DNA from: Lutibacter sp.
GTDB lineage: Bacteria > Bacteroidota > Bacteroidia > Flavobacteriales > Flavobacteriaceae
Assembly (NCBI GenBank): GCA_003516285.1
Contig: DPCK01000045.1
Span: 1-11,745, forward strand
DNA: 11,745 nucleotides
Direction of reading: 5' to 3'
In this document: positions 6,345 to 11,745 of the stretch, in pieces
Layout of the letters: each line of letters begins with the position of its first letter
How positions within the stretch are numbered: position 1 is the stretch's first letter
Made by a program: the position numbers and the translations under genes
Notes under the pieces: model-generated
What the model saw: only the letters and a program-made list of their open reading frames with translations
What the model was told of the DNA's origin: nothing
Databases searched by the model: none

Positions 6345-7364
6345 ATGGGCAAACTATTTGGCGGATCCGGCAAAAAAAATTATCAGGCAGAAAAAACAAG
6401 ATATCAGAAAATGAATTACAGGCGCTGCGGAAACAGCGGCTTGATGCTCCCTGAAATTTCTTTGGGATTGTGGCATAATTTCGGATTTACGGACGATTTT
6501 AAAAATGCCAGAAATTTATTAAAATGTGCTTTTGACAACGGAATTACCCACTTCGATTTGGCCAACAATTACGGTCCGCCCTATGGTGCTGCAGAATCCA
6601 CTTTTGGCACCATTTTTAAAAAAGATTTTAAACCGTATAGAGATGAACTTCTTATTTCCACCAAAGCAGGCTGGGATATGTGGCCCGGACCTTATGGAAA
6701 TTTCGGTTCCAGAAAATATTTGATTTCAAGCTTGGACCAAAGTCTGCAAAGAATGGGTCTTGACTATGTCGATATTTTTTACCACCACCGCCCAGACCCT
6801 GAAACGCCGCTGGAAGAAACTATGGGAGCGCTCGATCATATTGTAAGGCAAGGCAAAGCACTTTACGTTGGGATTTCTCAATACAATGCAGAAGATACGG
6901 TAAAAGCGACTAAAATTTTGAAGGATTTAGGAACCCCTTGTTTAATTCACCAACCCAAATACAATATGATGGACCGTTGGGTTGAAAACGGATTGTTGGA
7001 TGTTTTGGAAAATGAAGGTGTTGGGGCCATCGCTTTTTCACCGTTACAACAAGGAATTTTAACCGATAAATATTTAATGGGATTTCCTGAAGATTCAAGA
7101 GCCGTAAAAGATGGGCGTTATTTAAAAACGGATCAAATTGACAAATACCTGATTTCAAGAGTGAACCAATTAAATGAAATTGCGATTTCCAGAGGACAAA
7201 GTTTGGCGCAAATGGCCATTGCATGGTTGTTGAAAGATAAAAGAGTCACCTCAGTTTTGGTTGGTGCCAGCAGATCCGAACAATTGCTGGACAGTTTAAA
7301 AGCATTGGAAAATTTAAAATTCTCAGAAGAAATCCTTAAAAAAATTGAAAATGTGCTGAAATAG
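6345..7364 (+). CDS. gpr: Aldo/keto reductase of the YghZ/Gpr type
   Basis: A 339-residue cytoplasmic aldo/keto reductase, very similar along its length to E. coli YghZ (Gpr, AKR14A), which reduces L-glyceraldehyde 3-phosphate and other aldehydes with NADPH. The catalytic tetrad is visible as Asp71 (HFDLANNYG), Tyr76, Lys107 (STKAG) and His148 (FYHHRPD). Other hallmarks shared with YghZ are SLGLWHNFG (39-47), MWPGPYG (112-118), and GASRSEQL near the C-terminus (307-314), which binds the NADP phosphate. The frame is open from a TTG at 6300, but the ATG at 6345 gives a length and N-terminus (short lead, then RYQKMNYRRCG) closer to the family. It is a single gene; a weak hairpin follows. The exact substrate is inferred from the homologue. 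Confidence 0.92.
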   Translation: MGKLFGGSGKKNYQAEKTRYQKMNYRRCGNSGLMLPEISLGLWHNFGFTDDFKNARNLLKCAFDNGITHFDLANNYGPPYGAAESTFGTIFKKDFKPYRDELLISTKAGWDMWPGPYGNFGSRKYLISSLDQSLQRMGLDYVDIFYHHRPDPETPLEETMGALDHIVRQGKALYVGISQYNAEDTVKATKILKDLGTPCLIHQPKYNMMDRWVENGLLDVLENEGVGAIAFSPLQQGILTDKYLMGFPEDSRAVKDGRYLKTDQIDKYLISRVNQLNEIAISRGQSLAQMAIAWLLKDKRVTSVLVGASRSEQLLDSLKALENLKFSEEILKKIENVLK

Positions 7365-7372
7365 ATTTTCCC

Positions 7373-7397
7373 GAGGTTTCTTTTATTTATAAACCTC
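7373..7397 (+). terminator. Hairpin after the aldo/keto reductase gene
   Basis: GAGGTTT (7373-7379) and AAACCTC (7391-7397) form a perfect 7-base stem with an 11-base loop, starting 9 bases after the stop codon. The position suits a terminator; a T-rich tract comes only about 13 bases further on, so it would be an imperfect one. Confidence 0.5.
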
Positions 7398-7493
7398 ATA
7401 ATTCAAAAGTTGTTTTTATAATTAAAATTTGCATTACTGTTTTTCAACCAAAAATGGTCCTTTAAATTAATTTAAAATTGTATAAAGTACATT

Positions 7494-7517
7494 AAACTAT
7501 AAAAATTTATAGTTTTG
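7494..7517 (+). promoter_or_regulatory. SulP promoter: -7 box overlapped by a 22-base palindrome
   Basis: TAGTTTTG at 7510-7517 fits the TAnnTTTG -7 box exactly. It overlaps a palindrome with perfect 10-base arms, AAACTATAAA (7494-7503) and TTTATAGTTT (7506-7515), and a 2-base centre. A dimeric repressor sitting there would block polymerase. No TTG is found at the usual -33 distance. Transcription would start near 7524, some 24 bases before the ATG at 7548. Confidence 0.5.
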
Positions 7518-7547
7518 CACTTATTCTTATTGAATACAAATCATAAA

Positions 7548-9191
7548 ATGGAAAAAGTTTTTAGACCGAAGTTTTTTAGCCTGCTAAAAACCGGTTTTAC
7601 AAAAAAACAACTTACATCAGATCTTTTTGCTGGAGTTGTGGTTGGAATTGTTGCTTTACCTCTTGCCATTGCATTTGCGGTTGCATCAGGGGTTTCTCCC
7701 GAAAAAGGACTTATTACTGCTGTTATCGCTGGTTTTTTAATTGCGCTATTGGGTGGCAGCCGTGTTCAAATTGGTGGTCCAACAGGAGCGTTTATTATTA
7801 TTTTATATGGCATCATTGAAAAATACGGCATAGATGGCCTTATTATTTCTTCGGTAATGGCTGGCATTATGCTGGTTGCTTTCGGATTGCTAAAATTGGG
7901 CTCTTTATTGAAATATTTTCCACATTCATTGGTTGTCGGATTCACAAGCGGTATTGCAGTGGTTATTTTTTCCACCCAAGTAAGAGATGCGCTTGGTTTA
8001 GACATTGCCAAAGTCCCTTCCGATTTTATTGATAAATGGAAATTGTTTTACAATCACATTGACCAAATTAACTATTATGCACTTGGCGTCACTTTGGTTA
8101 CCATAGGAATTATATTGCTTTTCAGTAAGTTAAAAACAAAAGTGCCCGGGTCTTTTATTGCCATTATTGGAATGACCGTCATTGTTCAACTATTTGATTT
8201 GCCTGTTACCACCATCGAATCCTTTTTTGGAGATATTCCTGCAAAATTCAATTTTGTGATTCCAAATTTTCAATTCGATAATTTTTCAATGTATTTACAG
8301 CCGGCCTTAACCATCGCCTTATTGGGAGCTATAGAATCGTTGCTTTCTGCAGTTGTTGCCGATGGAATGATTGGAGGAAATCACCGATCCAATACCGAAT
8401 TAATTGCCCAAGGAATTGCAAATATCGTTACACCATTTTTTGGAGGCATACCTGCAACAGGCGCAATTGCCCGTACTGCGACAAACGTAAAAAATGGAGG
8501 AAGAACTCCTGTGGCAGGCATTATTCATTCCGTTACCTTATTATTGATTATGTTATTTTTTGGGCAGTGGGCAAAATTAATTCCAATGTCTGTTTTGGCC
8601 GGAGTGCTAATTATAGTTGCTTACAATATGAGCGAATGGCGTTCCTTTGCATCAATATTGCATAGCTCCTCATTTGATATAATTATTCTATTCTCTACAT
8701 TTCTTCTTACGGTATTTGTGGATTTAACGGTTGCAATTGAAATTGGTATTGTATTGTCTGCATTGTTATTTATGAGAAGAATGTCTAAACTTGGAACTAC
8801 TTTAGCCGATGATATTGACACAGACCTAATATCCGATTACTCAGATTTGCCAAAAGATTTTTCTGTTTATGAAATTAGCGGCCCTTTGTTTTTTGCTTCA
8901 GCCAAACAATACACGGAAGTCATTAAAATATTGGGATTGTCAAGTAAAATACTCATCATACGAATGCGTCACGTGCCATTTGTGGATGCCACTGCCATTC
9001 ATAATTTCTTGGAGGTTTTAAAAATATTGAAAGAATCGTCAAAAGTAACAATCATATTGTCAGGTGTTCGGGAAACTGTTTATAACGAATTGAAAAAAAG
9101 CGACATTGTTAACATTATCAGTCCGGATCAAATATTTGACACTTTTAAAGATGCTTTAGATTACGCAAAAAAAACATATCATACCAAATAA
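7548..9191 (+). CDS. SulP-family anion transporter with STAS domain
   Basis: A 547-residue SLC26/SulP transporter. Residues about 20-415 form the membrane core with the expected many helices. The conserved opening DLFAGVVVGIVALPLAIAFA (25-44), GGPTGAF (76-82), the GAIESLLSAVVADGM helix (260-274) with Glu263, and the GGIPATGAIARTA loop (299-311) are all visible. A cytoplasmic STAS domain (about 435-545) follows, with FVDATA at 478-483, where many STAS domains have Ser in place of the Thr. Members carry sulfate, bicarbonate or other anions, often with sodium or protons; the sequence alone does not tell which, and no carbonic anhydrase or sulfate-assimilation gene is next to it. An upstream TTG at 7515 is open but lies in the -7 box, so ATG 7548 is taken. 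Control is probably through the palindrome over the promoter. Confidence 0.93.
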   Translation: MEKVFRPKFFSLLKTGFTKKQLTSDLFAGVVVGIVALPLAIAFAVASGVSPEKGLITAVIAGFLIALLGGSRVQIGGPTGAFIIILYGIIEKYGIDGLIISSVMAGIMLVAFGLLKLGSLLKYFPHSLVVGFTSGIAVVIFSTQVRDALGLDIAKVPSDFIDKWKLFYNHIDQINYYALGVTLVTIGIILLFSKLKTKVPGSFIAIIGMTVIVQLFDLPVTTIESFFGDIPAKFNFVIPNFQFDNFSMYLQPALTIALLGAIESLLSAVVADGMIGGNHRSNTELIAQGIANIVTPFFGGIPATGAIARTATNVKNGGRTPVAGIIHSVTLLLIMLFFGQWAKLIPMSVLAGVLIIVAYNMSEWRSFASILHSSSFDIIILFSTFLLTVFVDLTVAIEIGIVLSALLFMRRMSKLGTTLADDIDTDLISDYSDLPKDFSVYEISGPLFFASAKQYTEVIKILGLSSKILIIRMRHVPFVDATAIHNFLEVLKILKESSKVTIILSGVRETVYNELKKSDIVNIISPDQIFDTFKDALDYAKKTYHTK

Positions 9192-9199
9192 ATTTATAC

Positions 9200-9227
9200 T
9201 TACAAACGGAAAGGATTATGTTTGTAA
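9200..9227. terminator. Hairpin between the convergent SulP and metallo-hydrolase genes
   Basis: TTACAAAC (9200-9207) and GTTTGTAA (9220-9227) make a perfect 8-base stem with a 12-base loop. It begins 9 bases after the SulP stop and covers the stop of the opposite gene (9216-9218). On the minus strand the stem is followed by a T-rich stretch, so it best suits the metallo-hydrolase, but it may serve both. Confidence 0.5.
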
Positions 9228-9983
9228 AACCAACCCGTCATAAGCCAAAAACATATTTTTTGGAAGCGTTTTTTCGACTTCTGAATGAAATCCCAAACGA
9301 ACGCTGATGTGCGTAAAATAAGTTTTTTTGGCTTTTAATTCCTGGCTTAAGGCAATTGCTTCAGCCAAATTTAAATGCGTGGGATGGGTTTCCTGACGGA
9401 GTGTATTGATGATTAAAATGTCCAAATTCTGCAATTTTAATTTTTCTTCCGCTGAAATGGCTTTAACATCGGTTAAATAGGCAATATTGTGAAACCTGAA
9501 ACCGAAGATATTAATATCGCCGTGGGAAACTTCAATGGGTATCACCTTTAAATTTTGAATAAAAAAAGGCTCGTTTTTAATCTCATTTTGTTGCACGCTG
9601 GGCGCACCAATGTATTTATTTTCTTCATTAAAAATATAATCGAAACGCCTCGCCAAATTGACTAAAACATCCATTTTTGCATAGATGGGAACTGCGCCAA
9701 GTTGCGCGCTGAACGGACGCAAATCGTCCAACCCAGCCGTATGGTCTGAATGAATGTGCGTAAACAGCACACCGTTAATTTTTGAGACATTGGCCCGAAG
9801 CATTTGATATCGAAAATCCGGTCCGCAATCTACTACATAAGTAAAATGTTCCCATTCAACCAAAATGGAAACACGCAAACGCTTATCGCGCTTATCGGCC
9901 GATAAACAAACCGGGTGCTTGCTGCCTATAACCGGAATTCCCTGTGAAGTTCCTGTGCCTAAAAAAGTGATTTTAATGTGCAA
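9216..9983 (-). CDS. PhnP-like MBL-fold metallo-hydrolase (TTG start)
   Basis: A 255-residue cytoplasmic metallo-beta-lactamase-fold phosphodiesterase of the PhnP/RNase Z group. The N-terminal FLGTGTSQGIPVIG, the metal motif THIHSDH (His76, His78, Asp80, His81), His154 (EVSHGD), Asp172 (YLTDVK) and His225 (FTHISVR) give the complete two-metal site, at spacings close to E. coli PhnP. PhnP cleaves ribose cyclic phosphates; no phosphonate genes are near, so the real substrate is open. The extra structural zinc site of PhnP (Cys-x-Cys-x-x-Cys) is reduced here to SKHPVC (21-26). The start is unusual: no ATG exists between an upstream in-frame TAG (10005-10007) and the conserved FLGTG, and the TTG at 9983-9981, giving MHIKITFLG, is the best candidate. 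It is convergent with SulP. Confidence 0.88.
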   Translation of the reverse strand: MHIKITFLGTGTSQGIPVIGSKHPVCLSADKRDKRLRVSILVEWEHFTYVVDCGPDFRYQMLRANVSKINGVLFTHIHSDHTAGLDDLRPFSAQLGAVPIYAKMDVLVNLARRFDYIFNEENKYIGAPSVQQNEIKNEPFFIQNLKVIPIEVSHGDINIFGFRFHNIAYLTDVKAISAEEKLKLQNLDILIINTLRQETHPTHLNLAEAIALSQELKAKKTYFTHISVRLGFHSEVEKTLPKNMFLAYDGLVLQT

Positions 9984-10303
9984 TCTATGCTGTTTTAAAT
10001 TTTCCTAATCCATCAATATTGTGTAAAATTAGGCAAACATTATTGAATGATTGTCATAGCTTTTAACTTTCTCAATGATGCAGATCTTAAAAAAATCAAA
10101 GCTTGAAATTTTTAAGCCTATTTTTAACTTTATAATTGCAAAACAAAATTTGAAAGCATTTTAAGATCATATAACGTGATTTTTGCGATATTTATCAGCA
10201 TAAATTCAAAAAAAAGGGAAATTCACTAAATTTGTGATTGTTATCGATTTATATAATTGAAATATTTCAGTACCTTTGCCACTTATATTTAAAAGGCAAA
10301 AAA
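9984..10303. other. AT-rich divergent intergenic region before the transhydrogenase genes
   Basis: About 320 bases separate the minus-strand metallo-hydrolase from the small membrane ORF. It has no gene that I can support. Two -7-like boxes point to the right: TAAATTTG (10227-10234) and TACCTTTG (10271-10278). For the minus-strand gene, TAATTTTA (complement of 10024-10031) is a possible weak -7 box. AT-rich inverted repeats are present (for example 10086-10093 with 10109-10116) but are little better than chance in this composition. Confidence 0.5.
10271..10278 (+). promoter_or_regulatory. -7 box TACCTTTG of the transhydrogenase operon
   Basis: TACCTTTG, followed by CC, is an exact fit to the TAnnTTTG -7 box of Bacteroidota. 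No good TTG lies 19-21 bases before it. Transcription would begin near 10285, about 18 bases before the ATG at 10304, which supports that ATG as the first start of the operon. Confidence 0.5.
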
Positions 10304-10519
10304 ATGATAAAATTTCAAGCGGTGACACTTTATTTTAATGGCGTTTTCACTGTTATTTGTGTTATTTTTTCAATGCTTTTCGCTGATGGTAAATTTATAG
10401 GATATGAAACTGGCCTCTTTGCTGGTTTTCTTTTTTTAATACGTTTTCCATTTTTATTTCAAATGAATAAATTAAATATTCCATATAATTTTACACACAA
10501 TAAAACCTTACATATATGA
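10304..10519 (+). CDS. 71-residue membrane ORF overlapping pntAA
   Basis: A short frame encoding a hydrophobic protein: one helix at about residues 7-26 (LYFNGVFTVICVIFSMLFA), a short DGKFIGYE turn, a second at about 34-52 (LFAGFLFLIRFPFLF), then a polar tail. I do not recognise a family. Two points favour a real gene: it begins 18 bases after the start predicted from the TACCTTTG box, and its TGA overlaps the ATG of pntAA in ATGA (10516-10519), the classical arrangement for coupled translation. The frame is open further upstream to a TTG at 10238, but that lies before the promoter. Against it, phenylalanine-rich hydrophobic frames arise easily in T-rich DNA. It could be an accessory peptide of the membrane transhydrogenase or only a translated leader. 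Confidence 0.5.
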   Translation: MIKFQAVTLYFNGVFTVICVIFSMLFADGKFIGYETGLFAGFLFLIRFPFLFQMNKLNIPYNFTHNKTLHI

Positions 10520-11616
10520 AAATAGGCGTTTTAAAAGAAACACAAAAAGGAGAAAACCGGGTAGCTATTTCACCCAATATTGCCAAACTGCTCGTTGAAA
10601 AAGGCTTTGAGCTTTTGGTTCAAGAAGATGCAGGAGTAGCTTCGTCATTTAAAAACTCAGATTATGACTTGGTTGGTGCTTCCATTAAAAGCAGGGATGA
10701 AATTTTTAAGGAAGCTAGTATTCTGATAAAAATCAATCCTTTTACGGAAGAAGATTTAAAATTGGTTCAAAAAGGACAAATATTAATGAGCCAGTTGTAC
10801 TACTTGTCAAACCCTGAATTGATTAAAGCAATCGCAGAAACAGGCGCAACAGCATTTTCTATGGACGCTATGCCGCGTATTTCAAGAGCGCAGGATATGG
10901 ACGTTTTAAGTTCACAAAGCAACCTGGCTGGCTATAAAGCGGTGATTGTAGGCGCCAATGAAATGACCAGAATATTTCCGTTGATGATGACTGCCGCAGG
11001 AACAATTATTCCTTCAAAAGTATTAATTTACGGTATTGGCGTTGCGGGTTTACAGGCAATTGCAACCGCAAAACGTTTGGGCGCTGTGGTGATGGCTACG
11101 GATATTAGAACCGAAACCAAAGAACAGGCCGAATCTTTGGGTGCAAAATTTATTTCGGTGGACAATACAGGAGAACAATCTGAAGGCGGCTATGCCAAAG
11201 AAGCTTCTGAAGATTATGCTCGCCGACAAAAAGAAGCCGTGAACAAATCGTTATTTGAAGCCGATTTGGTGATTACCACCGCAATGGTTCCAGGACGAAA
11301 AGCACCTGTTTTGATTACCGAAGATCAGGTGAAACAAATGAAAAATGGCGCAGTAATCATTGATTTGGCTGCTGCACAAGGTGGAAATGTTGAGATCAGC
11401 GAAATGGATAAAACGGTCCTAAAACACGGCGTAAAAATTATTGGATCAACGATGGCTCCGGTAAGCGTTTCAACAAATGCCAGCGAATTGTATGCAAAAA
11501 ATATGTATAATTTCTTAATGCATTTAACGGCCGACAATCAGTTTAAATGGGAATTGGAAGAAGAAATTACCGACGGCACTTTAATTGTGCACGAAGGGAA
11601 AATTAGAAAAAACTAA
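10516..11616 (+). CDS. pntAA: NAD(P) transhydrogenase, subunit alpha part 1 (PntAA)
   Basis: A 366-residue protein forming the NAD(H)-binding domain I of proton-pumping transhydrogenase, which moves hydride between NADH and NADP+ and couples this to proton flow across the inner membrane. The AlaDH/PNT N-terminal region opens with MKIGVLKETQKGENRVAISP. The signature RISRAQDMDVLSSQ (121-134) places Arg121, Gln126, Asp129 and Ser132 at the spacing of the active-site residues of Rhodospirillum rubrum domain I. The Rossmann motif GIGVAG (173-178) and Asp196 (ATDIR), which selects NAD over NADP, follow. The length and the stop before the membrane part show the three-gene (AA, AB, B) form rather than the fused E. 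coli type. Its ATG overlaps the stop of the small ORF upstream, and pntAB follows after 16 bases. Confidence 0.95.
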   Translation: MKIGVLKETQKGENRVAISPNIAKLLVEKGFELLVQEDAGVASSFKNSDYDLVGASIKSRDEIFKEASILIKINPFTEEDLKLVQKGQILMSQLYYLSNPELIKAIAETGATAFSMDAMPRISRAQDMDVLSSQSNLAGYKAVIVGANEMTRIFPLMMTAAGTIIPSKVLIYGIGVAGLQAIATAKRLGAVVMATDIRTETKEQAESLGAKFISVDNTGEQSEGGYAKEASEDYARRQKEAVNKSLFEADLVITTAMVPGRKAPVLITEDQVKQMKNGAVIIDLAAAQGGNVEISEMDKTVLKHGVKIIGSTMAPVSVSTNASELYAKNMYNFLMHLTADNQFKWELEEEITDGTLIVHEGKIRKN

Positions 11617-11632
11617 AAAAATTATATAAATT

Positions 11633-11745
11633 ATGAATGAATTAGTAGAATTTATCAGCAATAATCTTCAATTATTATATATCCTTATTTTAGCGATATT
11701 TATTGGTGTAGAATTAATTAAAAATGTTCCTTCCGTACTTCACAC
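11633..11745 (+). CDS. pntAB: NAD(P) transhydrogenase, subunit alpha part 2 (PntAB), 3' end outside window
   Basis: The first 37 codons of the small membrane subunit of transhydrogenase, cut by the window end. After a short polar start (MNELVEFISNNLQ) the first membrane helix begins (LLYILILAIFIGVELI) and the chain continues KNVPSVLHT. The segment GxELIxxVPxxLHTPLMSG is the conserved start of PntAB, of which all but the last part is visible. With PntB, expected just downstream, it forms the proton channel (domain II). Spacing of 16 bases from pntAA indicates one operon. Confidence 0.88.
   Translation, partial: MNELVEFISNNLQLLYILILAIFIGVELIKNVPSVLH

Noticed and set aside
6910..7224. Antisense open frame of about 104 codons inside the aldo/keto reductase gene, and similar ones inside other genes
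   Set aside because: They lie opposite well-identified proteins, have no recognisable domains and no start signals; they are mirror effects of codon use.
7515..7547. SulP start at TTG 7515
   Set aside because: That codon lies inside the -7 box and the palindrome, so it would not be within the transcript.
10083..10168. Inverted repeats CTTAAAAA/TTTTTAAG and GATCTTAA/TTAAGATC
   Set aside because: They are AT-rich, the second pair is about 70 bases apart, and nothing else marks them as a functional site.
10227..10234. TAAATTTG as the operon promoter
   Set aside because: It fits the -7 pattern, but in this AT-rich spacer it is likely by chance; TACCTTTG at 10271 is closer to the first ATG and more typical.
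10238..10303. Longer form of the small ORF before pntAA from TTG 10238
   Set aside because: It starts upstream of the TACCTTTG box, and the ATG at 10304 follows that box at a suitable distance.

Overview
The window looks like a chromosomal segment of a member of the Bacteroidota, most likely a flavobacterium-type organism. It is AT-rich. Recognisable core promoters end in the TAnnTTTG -7 box of that phylum, start codons lack clear Shine-Dalgarno sequences, and several proteins have family features familiar from Flavobacteriia (REC-HPt hybrid kinases, short HPF/RaiA-like protein, split three-subunit transhydrogenase). No tRNA, rRNA, insertion sequence or CRISPR array was seen.

Layout. 1-3442: the tail of one hybrid histidine kinase and, about 470 bases later, a complete 886-residue paralogue (membrane sensor, HisKA, HATPase, REC, HPt); the two C-termini align without gaps, so this is a tandem duplication. 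3508-3927: a four-helix membrane protein. 4041-5697: the most interesting stretch. Two near-copies of one promoter module (TGTGAA, TGTAAC, TGTAAC-like, then TCCATTTTTG) stand 780 bases apart. The first precedes a lipoprotein. The second precedes a cluster encoding a 39-residue membrane peptide, an HPF/RaiA-like ribosome-associated protein and a 34-residue membrane peptide. 5735-6124 (minus): a small lipoprotein with a beta-sandwich-like domain. 6345-7364: a YghZ/Gpr-type aldo/keto reductase. 7548-9191: a SulP anion transporter with a STAS domain, whose -7 box is overlapped by a long perfect palindrome. 9216-9983 (minus): a PhnP-like metallo-hydrolase with a TTG start, convergent with SulP. 10304-11745: a small two-helix membrane ORF that overlaps pntAA by ATGA, then pntAA and the start of pntAB.

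How it fits together. The twin promoters suggest that one unidentified activator drives the lipoprotein and the ribosome-hibernation-like cluster together, probably as a stress or starvation response; this is inference from shared promoter sequence and the HPF homology. The transhydrogenase genes (NADPH supply), the aldo/keto reductase (probably NADPH-dependent) and the anion transporter look like ordinary housekeeping or metabolic neighbours. Several starts were moved inward from the longest open frame because the longer versions overlap promoter elements or begin with TTG ahead of a better ATG.
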